From positions 12,659,124-12,723,123 of the forward strand of contig CAKAKS010000031.1 of NCBI GenBank assembly GCA_916700875.1: a DNA stretch of 64,000 nt, written 5' to 3'. Below are positions 12,053-24,064 of this stretch, in pieces. The DNA is from Sebastes aleutianus (lineage: Eukaryota; Chordata; Actinopteri; Perciformes; Sebastidae). Position numbers and translations under genes: made by a program. Within the stretch, counting starts at the first letter, position 1. Each line of letters opens with the position of its first letter. A model generated the notes under the pieces. That model was given only the letters and a program-made list of their open reading frames with translations. It ran no database searches and was not told where the DNA came from.

Positions 12053-12835
12053 CTCACTGTGGCGCGTAAACTCCCTCTGCACAACGCTGACTACTGGCAC
12101 CTGAAGCGCCAGCGAGACGAACTCCAACTTGACGAACTCGTCCCGGTTCCGTGGGAAGGAGATCATGGCGGAAACCCCCTGCACGACCACCGTGTGACAC
12201 ACGCTCTCCAAGAACGACAGCGGGTCTTCGCTCTCGGAGGAGGAAGAGGAGGAGGTAGAGGAGGAAGAGGAGAAGGAGGGCAACTCTCCGAGCCCGGACC
12301 CGACAGCCATGACGACCTCCAGGGACAAATTGTATGGCAGCAGCCCGGCCCGGTTAAGAGCCTCCACCGCGAGCAGCACCGAGTCTCTTGGCGCGAACAC
12401 GCGGTTCTCCCTCGAGGTGTTGTTCTCCTCGCGCTGCCGAGCCTGCTGGCTCTTACTCCTGGTCCTAGTCCTGAGGCTGCCGTATCCAGGCGCGCCGGCA
12501 CTTGTTGTTGTTTTAACCTGCTTCTTCTCCAACTCCAGCACCCGCCGCTCTCCGGTCCAACCTCGGTCTGAGTCCCAGTCCTCCTCAGAGCCGGTGCTGC
12601 TGCCGGTGGAGGAGAGTACGCGCGGCTGAACGTGCAGAGCGCCGACCCGCACCGTGTGGCCGATGCGTTTCAGCACCTGGCACGGCTGCGGGTGCGAGTG
12701 AGCGCACGGGAGCGGCGGGAGAAAGACGAGAGCGCACAAAAGCAGTAAACATGATGATGGTGGCGAGACCCCGGTGCCTGCTGCTGCTCGAGCTGCGTTC
12801 TTCATCATCATCATCACCACCATCTTCATCCTCAT
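12053..12835 (-). CDS. grin3a: grin3a exon 1: GluN3A NMDA receptor subunit, signal peptide and start of amino-terminal domain
   Basis: First coding exon of GluN3A, 783 bp, 261 residues. An in-frame stop lies upstream and the first in-frame ATG is at 12835. ATGs follow at codons 3 and 5; codon 5 (12823) has the better initiation context (A at -3, G at +4), so the true start may be there. A hydrophobic core around residues 29-39 (CLLLLCALVFL) with a likely cut after the CA pair at residues 44-45 forms the signal peptide. HPQPCQVLKRIGHTVRVGA follows at about 48, as in mammalian GluN3A. Later matches are GLLPYNLSLEVVMAVGSGLG, SVCHTVVVQGVSA and the VPVVSVVQREF segment. Two N-glycosylation sequons (NNTS, NLS) are visible. 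A serine-rich run lies between GELPSF and DPLSFLESV. The exon ends HSE at a GAG/GTAAAA donor in phase 0, which fits exon 2 exactly. It is GC-rich and CpG-rich. Confidence 0.95.
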
Positions 12836-13560
12836 CCGTGCTCCACAGCTGCACCGTCCAACCACAGAACGGCGGCGGAACACCGGGGCCGCTCCGTCGG
12901 TCCCCCTCCTGGCACCCTGCGCGTCGCCCTGGTGCGCCGCTGCCGCTCAGACCAGCTGCTGCACCAACTCCAACTCCGGCTCCAGCTCGAGGCAAAGTTG
13001 CGCGTTTCTCCACTGACAACAACAGGCTGCTGAGGCGCGAGGTTGGGCACGAGCCGCGCACAAGCAAAAAACGATCCCCAAAAGTGCTGTTTTTCATCTC
13101 AAAAGATTTGCATCATTCATTCAAGCCCTTTTAGATTAATGAAACAGGTCGCAGGAATAATAAAAAAAACGGGTAAAATCCACACATATTTTTCCAGTGG
13201 CAAGAAGAAGAAAAATATGAAGCAGAGCGTGTATAGGCAAAAACCCAGATGAGGAAAATGTCGAGAAGAAAAAAAAAACGTTAATGCGCATCAAACACAT
13301 TCCAAAACAGTGAAATCCACCACTGGAAACATCTGATGGCTTCGAAAGGAAATGTATCCCATTATCATCCAGAGCGCAGGAGCCACGTTACTTCGAGATG
13401 AAAAAAGATTTAAAAATAAAAAAAAATGTTTATTTTTTTCTCCCTCTTGTTACAGTAAACACAACGAGAAGCTTTCCAGAGCGCGCGCGCGCTGCTTGGT
13501 TCGAGTCAACCTCTGTACAGACACTTGTGCCGGCGAGACCTCCGGCACGAGAGCGCGGTG
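12836..13560 (-). promoter_or_regulatory. grin3a: CpG-rich 5' flank: likely grin3a 5' UTR and promoter region
   Basis: GC- and CpG-rich sequence continues from exon 1 to about 13060, with a second CpG cluster (GAGCGCGCGCGCGC and GGCGAGACC) around 13480-13570. No clear TATA box was identified. In contrast to the AT-rich surroundings this looks like a CpG-island promoter. The transcription start cannot be fixed from sequence alone. Minus-strand open frames here have no family match. Confidence 0.5.
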
Positions 13561-13664
13561 TTCTGCGCACGTTCCAATGAGATTTAACCCCGTCCTCACT
13601 TTACCCCCCACCCAACCCCCTTCAACAGTGTCAGGAGGATAGGTGATGAATGTACAAGTAATAA

Positions 13665-13698
13665 ATAGATAGATAGATAGATAGATAGATGGATAGAC
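13665..13698. repeat. (ATAG)n microsatellite
   Basis: About seven GATA/ATAG tetranucleotide units, the last with a GGAT change. Confidence 0.95.
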
Positions 13699-14276
13699 AT
13701 AAGAAACAAAACGCTCCTGTATAGGAAAATGCAAATGACAAATCATTGGATTGGATGGAGGGGGAGCCTGGATGCAGATCTGATGCATCAGATCAAATCA
13801 CTTTAGCTATAGCAGGCATATATGGTTGAATTTACAGTTGCTGTTTTTATGGAAGTATAACATCACCTGTGCAGGTCTACTAAAACTTGACAACCATTAA
13901 CCAAGAAACACCATAATGCATTCATATACAGCAACCTTGCAATAAAGAATAGAATTTGTGAAAGCTGTCTGTCAGAGAGGCGTAGATTCAGATTTATGGT
14001 CATCTTTATTGACCCGAGGTTGCAGTTTCATAAATGTGCATTGTGTTCCGAATGGCATTATGTGTGCATATAACACCTGGAAGCCTGAGCCTAATGCAAC
14101 ACAATACTGCACTCTGGCCTAACAAACCACCAAAGAGATAAATCAACCCTTCTGTTAAAGTCTCAACGAAAGCTTATAACAATTTAACCTTTATAAAAGG
14201 GCCATTTATATAATGTAGAAGATTGTACTCATACTAATGTGTCCAGCGCCTGTATTGCTCCCAGCCTATAGTGGAT

Positions 14277-14738
14277 TTAAAAGGGGATCTGCACCCATTT
14301 TCAAAATTCATACATGTTATTCCTATGGTCTAAGACAGTCCAAAATATCAGTTAACGTGAACAACTCTCACCCAAATCCAAAAACTAGAGTGGTAAAACT
14401 CAAACTTGTGATGTCGTAGAGTATAATGTGTGGAACTGCTCCATAGACAATGTATTGGGAGAGGTGTTATAGATGACAACAATTGCAATTACCATAGAAT
14501 AAAGCTATAAAAAAGAAAATAAAACAAACATTCTTTGGGTCGACAAAATCAGTCTCTTATACATTGTCAATGGAGCAGCTCCAGACTTAATACCCTATGA
14601 CATCACAAGTTTGAGACTTACTTCTCTGATATCTGGCTTTGAGAAAGACTGGCTCATGTTCACAAATATTGATTGAACTTTCCCAGGCGATGGAAACACC
14701 ATATTGGAATTCTTAATTTAGTCGGTGTTCCCCTTTAA
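14277..14738. mobile_element. TTAA-ended hairpin MITE, 462 bp
   Basis: Starts TTAAAAGGGGA and ends TCCCCTTTAA, with TTAA at both edges as expected for a piggyBac- or Kolobok-type target site. Inside is a long imperfect inverted repeat: 14399-14458 (CTCAAACTTGTGATGTC and on, to GACAATGTAT) pairs with 14557-14615. No open frame of significance, so non-autonomous. Confidence 0.85.
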
Positions 14739-15137
14739 TATGATGTCTGCGACTCTAGTGTTCAGCTTATAACAAGCTTTTTGAAACCAGGGTCAATCTC
14801 ACATGTTAAACTGTATTTTTTAAACATATGTTCCCAGATTGTGTTACAACATAAAATACCATTCTGCAAAAGCCAGAATTTCCTCTGATGATGCTGCTTT
14901 AAAGCTCCACATATGTCACAATTTAGTTTCAAAAAGGAGTCACCACCAAGCCGGGAGGAAATTGTATGAATTATAGAGTGCATGTGTAGAGAGAGTGGCA
15001 GGTTTTAAAAGCAGCATGAGCTCATTTTTCATGCATAATCCAAACGTCAAAAAAAACAAAACTTAAATTGTGCAACACATTGATGCATAGATGTTATATA
15101 GGAAGATTTGAAAGATGTATTGAAGATATGGCTTGCA

Positions 15138-15419
15138 GTGTGTGTGTGTGTGTGTGTTTGTAGGCCTGTTTTCTCATGTGATGGGGACATAAATCTGTTA
15201 ACACACTCACGTTATGGGGACTCCCCTTCCTTTTGGGGACAAAATGCACACCTCCATAACGTAAACCATTACATTTTAGGGTGACAACTTTGTTTAAGGT
15301 TACGGTAAAGGTTAGGTTAAGTAGCGGTTATAGGGTTAGGGTAAGTCTCCAGGAAATTAATGCAAGTCAACGCAATGTCCTCTAAAGTGATGTAAACACG
15401 ACAGTGTGTGTGTGTGTGC
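15138..15419 (+). repeat. TG-flanked GGGGAC / GGTTAGGG repeat
   Basis: TG tracts at 15138-15160 and 15402-15419 bracket a segment with ATGGGGACATAAA, TTTTGGGGAC and a GGTTAGGTTAAG / AGGGTTAGGG stretch. This matches a dispersed repeat I know from fish introns, in which short phrases mention GGGGAC and GTCCTC around a GGTTAGG core. No protein is encoded. Confidence 0.6.
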
Positions 15420-15759
15420 AAGTGCTCAGCCAATTTGAACAAAACTAGACAGCCACCTCCTCTTAATAAGATTGTTTTATTTAATCATATCTAAGGGCAC
15501 CCAATTAGGTCATTAACAGCTGCCGAAGGAAGGATTGTTTAACCGACCTGCCTCATGTTGCTACCCACAGGTCAGAGGTTACCATTGACCCAATCAGCAG
15601 CCTCGGTTTAAATAGCGACCCAGATTAATGATTGGTTAATGGTCTGATCTAGATTAATGATTGGCTAATGGTCTGTCTTGAAAAGAGGGGGCACGCCTAC
15701 CAGGATATTGGAAGATCAATGACCCCGATCGATCTGATACAGCATGACCTCACTGGATG

Positions 15760-16030
15760 GGGCTGGGAGAGAAAAGACGGGAGAGAGACAGAGAGGGGCA
15801 ATTTTGACAGGAGAGGAAGAAGAGGAGGAGGAGGTGACCAGAGGGGCCTGGGGGAGAACGAGGAGAAGGAGGCAGAGGTGATGGAGGGAGAAGAGAAGCA
15901 TAGGAGGTAAAGATGGAAATGGAGGGGGGGGGGCGGGGGGGATTGATGGGAGGAGAGAGAGGAGGAGGTAGGGAAGGGTAGAGGAGCTGTAAGTACAGAA
16001 GAAGAGGAAAGAGGAGAACAAGTGAAGAGG
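15760..16030. repeat. Purine-rich tract with G runs
   Basis: The plus strand is mostly A and G (GAGAGAAAAG, GAGGAAGAAGAGGAGG) and includes a run of ten G then C then seven G near 15924-15941. The minus-strand open frames of Pro/Ser/Leu runs are artefacts of this composition. Confidence 0.75.
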
Positions 16031-19000
16031 CGATGCAAGAGGCTACTTGAGCTGCAACCCCTTTAAAGAATCGAGGGTATTACAAATACAAGAGAAAAGG
16101 TATTTTATTGAAGAAGACGAAACAAACAGAGGGAGGACTAAAAAAAAAGGGGAAAATTGCATTGAGCGAAAGATTCAAGGTGAGATTTAAGAGTGAATCT
16201 TTGAGAGAGCCATCATAGTTGTTGTTGCACCAAAAAAGCAATTCCGTTTTTTTTTTTGCTATTACATTTTTTGCACTGCGCGGAGCAACGGGATATCAGG
16301 CAGCCGCTGCATATAGGACTTTTCAAAAAGGCTTCAGAGTCTGAGTGTTAATTCTAATTCCAGCTCTTGATGAAAAGACAGTTTAATCACACAAAATGTT
16401 GAAGATTACCTCCGCCACTTGAATTGAGCTCAGCGGAGGAAGTTCACACATTTTAAATGTTTTTTCAACCCATGGGCCACTCATGGGACATTTTAGGGAC
16501 TGTATTAACATTTATGGGGGAAATGGGGGAGGGAATTGTAATTTTTATTTTTTGCTCAAGGGAGAGTAGCCTGAATTTTTGGGAGAGTGATTTTATTTCA
16601 CCCTTGCCTTGTGAGACTTACTTTACTTAAAAGAGATCAAATTACATTTATTTTCCTTATTACAATCTACTGAAAGCTTATACAACCAATATATTAGATA
16701 TTTTAAAACACAATACATGTGGATGTTATTAGTTTTTAGTGACTGAGCGTTATCTCTAGCAAGGAACATGTCATTGTTTCACTATGCATCTTAACTATAT
16801 TCACTATATTAGAAAAGAAAATTGCAGATAGGACTAGTATATTGACGTTAAAAGTTCCCCTGTAATTCAGGTTTAGCATCATGTTGCTAACCTGTTCAAC
16901 TGATCAGTGACGTGAAATTGAACATGAAATTCAATGTTAGCAGTCCTCAGATCAGATCTGAACACACATACTTTGTTGTTCGTTCTTCCACAGTTAGCTC
17001 AACTGTAATACAGATGTGTAGAGATTTGTGTAGGCCCTACATATTTTATGTAAAACCAAACCAGCTTTGCGTCAAACAAGAGCTTGCTGGCTTCCCTTTC
17101 TTTTTCAAAAGCGCTAAGCATGAGGACATTAGACACTTTCCGACAGATCTTTGGCTCAGCTCTCTGGAGACATTTTTGTTCCATCCCTTAGGGAAAATAA
17201 ATGCCATTGTCTCGTCATGAGGAAACCTTGGCTTTGGGATTTAAGTTTAAGTTTTTTTTTGTTTTTTTTTACATAAAACCCTGAATTTTTTGTTGATTTT
17301 GGCAGTCCCTGTGGACAACAATGTTTCCGAGCACCATATTTCCTTTAGGAAACCTCTCATTTAACTGCAGCATGGTCTGACAGTCTCATACTGGTGCTAA
17401 AGAGTGCCTTATGAAGAGGTATCAAACACTGATGGCTGTGACAAAGAGTTTCGGAATTGGACCCGATGGCACCGATGACGAGCATTAAGAATAACTATAT
17501 AGAAATAGACAATCTTCTCGCTGAGAGTCTTGTTTACTTACTGTATGTAGGTCACATAGAGGCATCAGTATTAAACTGAGGCTGTTTCATAACCAGTTAG
17601 AAGTTCCCCACTTTAACCTAAAAAACATATATGAAAATGTTTTCCGAGCACTGCCTTTGTCTTTCTTGCTTTTTCGTTTTCCTTCTTGGCTGCCGGTCTG
17701 TCTGTCTGTCTGTCCACTTTTTGATTTCTTTATCTAACTTTCCGTCTTTGCTTTTACCTGCCAGACGTCTTCCTGTCTCCCTGCTTGCAAGCTCATCTGA
17801 TTTTACATGGCCGGGACACCTTTAAGTCTGCACTCTCTTTTGACCCTGTCTGAATATCTGTTTGACCCCTTGTCAGATTGCATATTCATCCACGCCCCTG
17901 TAGTGTCTGCTTTGGTTGTCTGATTTGCTGACCATTTCCTTCACCGGTCTCTTTTTTTCCTCCTCTGTCAGCATGATTGCGTAACTGTCTGCTCGTCTGT
18001 CGCTCTGCCTCCCTTACCCGTCTCTCAGTTAGTCCGCTCGCTGTACAGTTATGCTGCAGACTTCTCTGACCCTTACACCTGCCAACCAAGTTTCTCCACG
18101 GTTCAATTCCCTCTCCAGCAGCAGGGCTTATGAACAGATGGAACTTGAAGGTTCACACACAAAAAAAACCCCAAGGATAGAGCAACTATTAGACACACAC
18201 CTGATCACACGGGTCTAAATGCACCAACACGCAGAGATCACACATACCACAAATCCTCCCATGCATACAGGTGCATTGATTTACATGATCAAATGCAGGC
18301 CACTGTCCTCTGTGAGGCTGAAATGGGCATCTGAAGAAAGGAAAAGCTTGCAACAATTGATTATTTATACATTTAAAGGTCTGAATAATATGTTTTTTTT
18401 TAATTTACATGCTCCATAAGTAACTACGTATCTTTACGAGATTGTCTTTATATAATTTTTGAGAAATCCATAACTTATGAAGTGACTTTTTGCTTTCTAA
18501 ATATTGATTTTTTCCACATCACATATCACTATTGTTCAGAGTAGTTTTATTTTCTGTTACAAGTAGGTCTTGTAATGCATCACACGCACAAACACGCACT
18601 TTTCTTCAATGCCGTTTTCCTCCCTCGTGAGTCTCAAATGAAGGGATTTAACCAAGCGAGGCAGTTGCTGTTAGAAAGCAAAACAAGGATTGCTGTTGTT
18701 GTTGGTGAAAAATCCATAATTAGGTGTTTGTTGAGTGATGAAGCATGTTCATTGGAAATCAGACTTATGTAGTGCATAGTAAACAATGTCAAAATTTGGA
18801 TTTCCACCACTTCGCTCACAGCCAACGACTCAGAAAAGAAGGATAAAAGAAATGAAAGACTGATACTGGCTTGCAATCAATCAGTCAAATTTTTACAGCA
18901 CTTCTCTGTCAAGGTCAAGCGTTCGAGCCAAAAAACAAGAACTAAAGTGGTTTCCAGCAGCGTATCCATATGTTTCCATTATGCATTTTTTACTGCAACA

Positions 19001-20148
19001 TCTTCACTGAACCATGTATTCATTCTCTAGAGCTCAAAGTGTCACGGTGTGCTGCTTCTACTGATGAAGGGACCATATTTCACACATCGAGTAACTAAGG
19101 AACTCATTCTACATGTAAGAATGTACAGAGTGTACTACACCTCACGCAGCACCTCTCATGAATAGAAAAACCTGGCTAAAAGCCGTTCTCTAAGCGGAGA
19201 ACAATTTACATTCATTCCATTTTATGCATGCTATCGCTCATGATAATAGTGGAGGACGAATATGGAAAAGAAACCCATTTAAGAATATTTGCGATATGAT
19301 CTCAGCGGTGCTTCTGTATGGACACAGCACTATAGTATAAAGATGACTTCTATCCATTGTTTGAAAATGGCCATAATTATATAGTCTTGGTCACAGTATA
19401 AAAAAATGCAACACAACTAGCCCTCTAAATGTGCAAGATTGAACACACATGTAGTATAATACAGCAGTGAATCTGCAGTGGTTGTTTTTTAGTGGAATCC
19501 AAAGAAAGTAAGGAACAAGATCATATAAAATGACAGGTTGGGATGATTGGGATCCAGTTTCATAAATAACCTTGAGAGTTTGGAGTGAGTCATCGTACTC
19601 CTATTTGTGTTGAGACTGAATGAGAATACAACATGACAAGAGGGGCAGAGAGATAATTTGAGGAATAAGAATTGGGACGGCAGCAGAGGAAGACGAAACA
19701 CACATGAGACATATGCCGATTCCAGAGGAGGAGCAGGAGAGTGAAAAGGGGCAAGGTCTGTTTTTTAACTATTTTCTAATCTAATCAGCATTAACTACAA
19801 CGCTCCTTCACTCCAAAGCTCTGTTTTATATCTCGCAGACAGGCAGTCTCTGTCAGTCCCCCTTTGGACCATTGCCCCAGATTACAAAACCCAGATTCGC
19901 CAGAGGTGAACAATACCCTTGTTTACAGCCGGCCACCCGAAGGACAGCATGGTGCCACACAGACCAGGAGTCCTGTTGTGCTATCTCCTCTGCCTGGTCT
20001 TATTTTTGTTTCTATTTACCCTCAACGTTCTGTTTTCTACCTTTACGCTCATCCACACTTTTTCCAATTTTCATTTAGTCAAATGAGCAAAGGGAGCAAA
20101 GACACACAAGACAAGACAATCACTACAGCCAAATTATTGAAGACTGAA
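16031..20148. other. No gene or clear repeat recognised
   Basis: AT-rich non-coding sequence. Open frames are under 115 codons, lack family motifs and have no supporting splice context. A pyrimidine-rich patch (TCTGTCTGTC) lies near 17695-17715. Nothing else stands out. Confidence 0.5.
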
Positions 20149-20908
20149 CAATGGGCCTCATGCAGCAACACTTTCTTAAATTTGTCTTATATTTTCTGTT
20201 GAGAGAAAAAAAATAAGAGAACTCCAACAATCTTAACCATCCAAAACTCTTACACAGGTGTGCTGAATGATGAATCCCACTTGATCGTAAATTGGAGGCG
20301 TGTGGCCGATTGTTTATTGTTAGCATGGGTAACACCCCCTAAACACTACATAAGGGCAGGCATTAGCATACAAAGCATCTCCTAAACATTACGGGGCAGG
20401 TGTTGTGCCGTGTGCAAATAATACTGTAAGAAGAAGAAGGGGCGGCATTTGCATTGAAATAGACAGTCTTATATTAGAGTTACTGGTATTGTTAAATAAA
20501 CTTAAACAATGTAGACATGTGATTTTCCAGAGCGTCAGTAATGGGGTTTCACACGATGTTATTCTAGGGTTTTTAATCTTAATTGGGATCATTGGACCAA
20601 TTGTATTTATTTAGTCCACAAATTGAATAATTCAATTATTATAAATACTCTAAAACACATGTTTCAAAGTTAAACCTTTTGTTTCATTGAGTTGAACAAA
20701 CAATTTGTGGGACTGTGAAAGCAAAACATTTTTTTGGAAAGAGTGCTCTCGACCACCTGTAGAAATGTTCTCCTATCTAAGAGCAAAAATAAGAAAACAT
20801 TGGTGAATCCCAGAAGTCAATGGGTACTTACAAAATAAGTACAAATCGTCGATACAAACAAAAATGAAGCCATTTGTTTGTATATCGTTTCCTGCATGAA
20901 GCCCATTG
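20149..20908. mobile_element. Non-autonomous transposon with CAATGGGC ends, copy 1 (760 bp)
   Basis: The left end CAATGGGCCTCATGCAGC is mirrored at the right by CCTGCATGAAGCCCATTG. The same terminal sequence bounds 62496-63626, so the two form a family. No transposase frame is seen. A target-site duplication is not obvious. Confidence 0.75.
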
Positions 20909-21451
20909 ACTCAGACGCTGATGTTAAAACCAATGTAATACCATTTTATAAACAAAGGGATCTAATCCCGGTTTGGAAATGATCCCTAAACTAAGAAACC
21001 ACAGATCTTCCCAGGTATGATACGAAGTTCAGAACAATAATATAATACTCAAGACACAAAACAGTAAGCGGATATAAATTGTGGTATTTTCAGCCTTTTT
21101 CAGCAGGCAGAAATTTGAGGGAAGATAAAAGATTTCAGTGAGCGATTTAAAGCTCTTTGATTTGATGATGATAAGGAGCACTTCATACATTTCTGCAGAA
21201 GCAAAGTGCTAGATTCGGGCATGAGAGGAATGAGCCCAATTATTCATTTCCTCTCATCCATTTACACTGCACGAATGTCGGAGTGCCTGAGTGGAGTCAA
21301 AGATTGTCTGTGAAAGTAGAATGAAGTCCGGGCAGGGCATTTTCTGCTGCGACCCAATTCTTGACCTATCCCCTCAAGTCTGCCCTTTCTCATTTTTCTG
21401 CACCTTAGAAACACAACTTTTAACAAAGAAGCTGCACACTGCACTTCACAC
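20909..21451. other. No gene or clear repeat recognised
   Basis: Unremarkable non-coding sequence between two transposons. Confidence 0.5.
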
Positions 21452-21765
21452 TTAAAAGGGATAGTTTGGGTGTTTTTAAGTGGGGTTATATCAGGTCCTT
21501 ATCCATAGTCAGTGTATTACCAGATGACAGTGGGAACATATTCTAAATATAGCATGCACTTAAACGAATATTGATTTTTTTTTAGGTGAGCCTCTATTTT
21601 AGGTGGCTAAAAGAAGTTTTGCTGCCGGTCCCATCTGAAGCAGTACTCCTGTCTGTTTTTTCCAAGCTGGAGGCGTGCCGACTGTCATCTACTCTAGGTA
21701 ATATACTGACTATGGACAAGTACCTCATACAACCCCACTTCAACACACCCAAACTATCCCTTTAA
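21452..21765. mobile_element. TTAA-ended MITE with about 70-bp inverted repeats (314 bp)
   Basis: The left end reads TTAAAAGGGATAGTTTGGGT and continues to ATCCATAGTCAGTGTATTACC. The reverse complement of the right end reads TTAAAGGGATAGTTTGGGTG and continues to GTCCATAGTCAGTATATTACC. The terminal repeats match over about 70 bp. TTAA is present at both outer edges. Confidence 0.93.
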
Positions 21766-21964
21766 GATGGAAGTAAGCCTCTCTGCGCTGCATGCAGGCG
21801 AATGTGTAAGGGAGTTGCTCAGACATGGCATGTTGTTATATAGAAGAAGAAGGTATATTTTATTATTTAAACTCTGTTGTTATTTTGTTTACACACACCC
21901 AGGCCCTAAATACACACCATGCACCTAAACACATGTATTAATGTATGGAGAGATGCCAGAGCTA

Positions 21965-22092
21965 GAGGCTGCCTCATAGGCAGTGCCCAGGAGGCAAACT
22001 GGCAGCTCTTCAGCTACCACACTCCGTATGTTGTCCAACCGGCGACCCTCCGGTTCCCAAGCCAAGTCCCCATGGACCGATCTACTACCGGC
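21965..22092 (-). mobile_element. tRNA-derived SINE, degenerate
   Basis: On the minus strand the head begins near 22092 with CCGGTAGTAGATCGG, a worn A box, then GGGACTTGGCTTGGGAACC, GGAGGGTCGCCGGTT and a worn B box near 22040-22030. The body continues GGAGTGTGGTAGCTG and TGCCTCCTGGGCACTGCC, which I recall as the body of a widespread teleost tRNA-derived SINE. The boxes are too degenerate for a tRNA gene. Confidence 0.7.
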
Positions 22093-23696
22093 CAAATCTC
22101 AACAGCTAACAATTTTTTCCATCTCCATTTCAAACTGCCTCCTGGCAAGAGATGAATCAACCGATCAACTTGCTTAACGCGCAGGTCATGCATAACATGT
22201 AAATGCAAGAAATAGTGTGATGTTCATACAAGGTGGTGGACAATTTGTTGAAATGTTAAATATGAATGTTATGGATTTTACTTAATGCAAAATAGCTCAT
22301 TATGCATTATTTGGAAGGGTTTACCACATACAGGATGGTAGTCACTAAAGGTTTCTATTCAACTCTGTTCTCGAGAATGTGGGCAAGCAATGACCTATAT
22401 TTTACCACTACCTACTAAAGCTCTTGGTGTTTGTATGAGCGTGTGTGTTTGTGCGCACCAATATACGTTTATTGTACCTGAAGAGAGAAGTGTTGCCCAT
22501 TTCACTTTTTCATGGCGTCAGTACAAAAACTTTGTTTGGGAAGAAGATAGTTTTCATTGCAGCAACAAGAGACAGTCCCATAGTTAGAGCCTGTGTGTGT
22601 CCTTTAGGTACCTTTATGCCATGAATAATCTGCTATGTATCAACTTATTCATACTAAATTCAAACAAAGCATTCAAAATCTGCAGTCTCATCCGAAAATG
22701 CCACGTCGTAATCCATACTGTGTTAGGTAATTGCTTCTGCAAACATCAGCAATTCATGATCAATACCTCTCACTCATCTCGCTGAGATGCTTATTACACT
22801 AGCTCATGTGCATTTTCGTTTATCCGGCAGATGACACCGGCAGAGACAAGGGAATGCTAATATTGACACAGACCAGAAGCCATCATCCTTCTGATGCTAA
22901 TCTCATGCTGACGTTAGCTTCGATGCCAATCGCTAGAATCATGTCACTATCTATTATAAAAAAGGGCAAAGCTCTTCATAACGACAGAATGCTAATATTG
23001 GCAATTGAACTCACATCATAATGAGATGGCCAAAATGACAAGGGATTACAGTATTGTAAGAGAACATTTGGATCATGCCTGCCTGAGAAATACACGTTTG
23101 TCAACTGAAGAAAGAAAGATGACACTACTTTCTTAAACCAGATATTCAATGCAAAGTAATCGACTTAGTCAAAATCTCTACATTCCTACACTCTAGTTCA
23201 CATTCCAGCACTTCCATGTTTCTACATTTTGTACGATATGAGATGCAGAACTGGGAATGGTGTGTAAGGCATTGGAAGGAGATAAGCAGCATGTATACAC
23301 ATTATTTTGCAAAGTAGATGCAGGGAGAGGGAAATGAGGATGGGGCCTATCAGAGGCACGGTGAACCCCAGAGGTGATGTCGCCTGGCGAAGATGATGGA
23401 TCGCTTGTCATGACAAACGATTCTACTGGGAGAGATGAGCCAGCACAATGCTCAGCTGGAAATATCCAAGCACACTGTATACTGTATGTTAAATATGAGG
23501 AAAAGTGAAAATATATTGAATTAATTCAGTATTTTAATTGTTGATGTTGTTGAATGCATGTTGTCATGGCTGATTTAATTATTTATGCTATATCTTTATT
23601 TATTCTTCTTTATGTATTATCAAGTGTGCTCTGCAAAGAAGGATTGATATATTGATTTCAGTTGTGAAAAATGTTGAAATTGTTTTGATGCCCTTA
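22093..23696. other. No gene or clear repeat recognised
   Basis: AT-rich non-coding sequence with short open frames that lack recognisable motifs. Confidence 0.5.
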
Positions 23697-23970
23697 TTAC
23701 CTCCGCCAAGGCCGAAGGCCTAGGAAGGAGGTTATGTTTTCACTGGCGTTGGTGTGTTGGTTTGTCTCTTTGGAGTATAACTCCAAAAGTCCGTGATGGA
23801 TTTGAATGAAATCTTTTGGAGGGGTGGGGTGTGGCACAATGAACAATTCATTTGATTTTGATGGCGATCCTGATCCGGCTTCGGGAATTTTTTACTAATT
23901 CCGCTCAGCCTGACGTGCATGAAACCTGCTTTGGCGGAGCTCTGCGCTCTCCGGAGTGATATTCTAGTAT
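23697..23970. mobile_element. MITE-like repeat with CCTCCGCCAAGG ends
   Basis: Begins TTACCTCCGCCAAGG and ends with CTTTGGCGGAGCTCTGCGCTCTCC, so CTCCGCCAA is inverted at the other end near 23931-23939. The interior (AAGGAGGTTATGTTTTCACTGG, AACTCCAAAAGT) matches a repeat I know from many aquatic animal genomes. No coding frame. Confidence 0.7.
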
Positions 23971-24064
23971 AATAGTATAATATTTGTGACCACAAAACAT
24001 CCATGTACGCCAAGACAGAAGTAAATGTAGTTCTAAAATAAACTCACTGAATATAACAGGACCA

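Noticed and set aside
12059..12571. 170-codon plus-strand open frame opposite grin3a exon 1
   Set aside because: It is antisense to a well-supported exon, and its Gly/Arg-rich content follows from the GC-rich complement.
12836..12883. Longer GluN3A N-terminus starting at 12883
   Set aside because: The codon at 12883 is GTG, not ATG; the first in-frame ATG is at 12835 and an in-frame stop lies further upstream.
12585..13097. 170-codon minus-strand open frame overlapping exon 1 and its 5' flank in another frame
   Set aside because: Low complexity, with no family match. The overlapping frame is clearly GluN3A.
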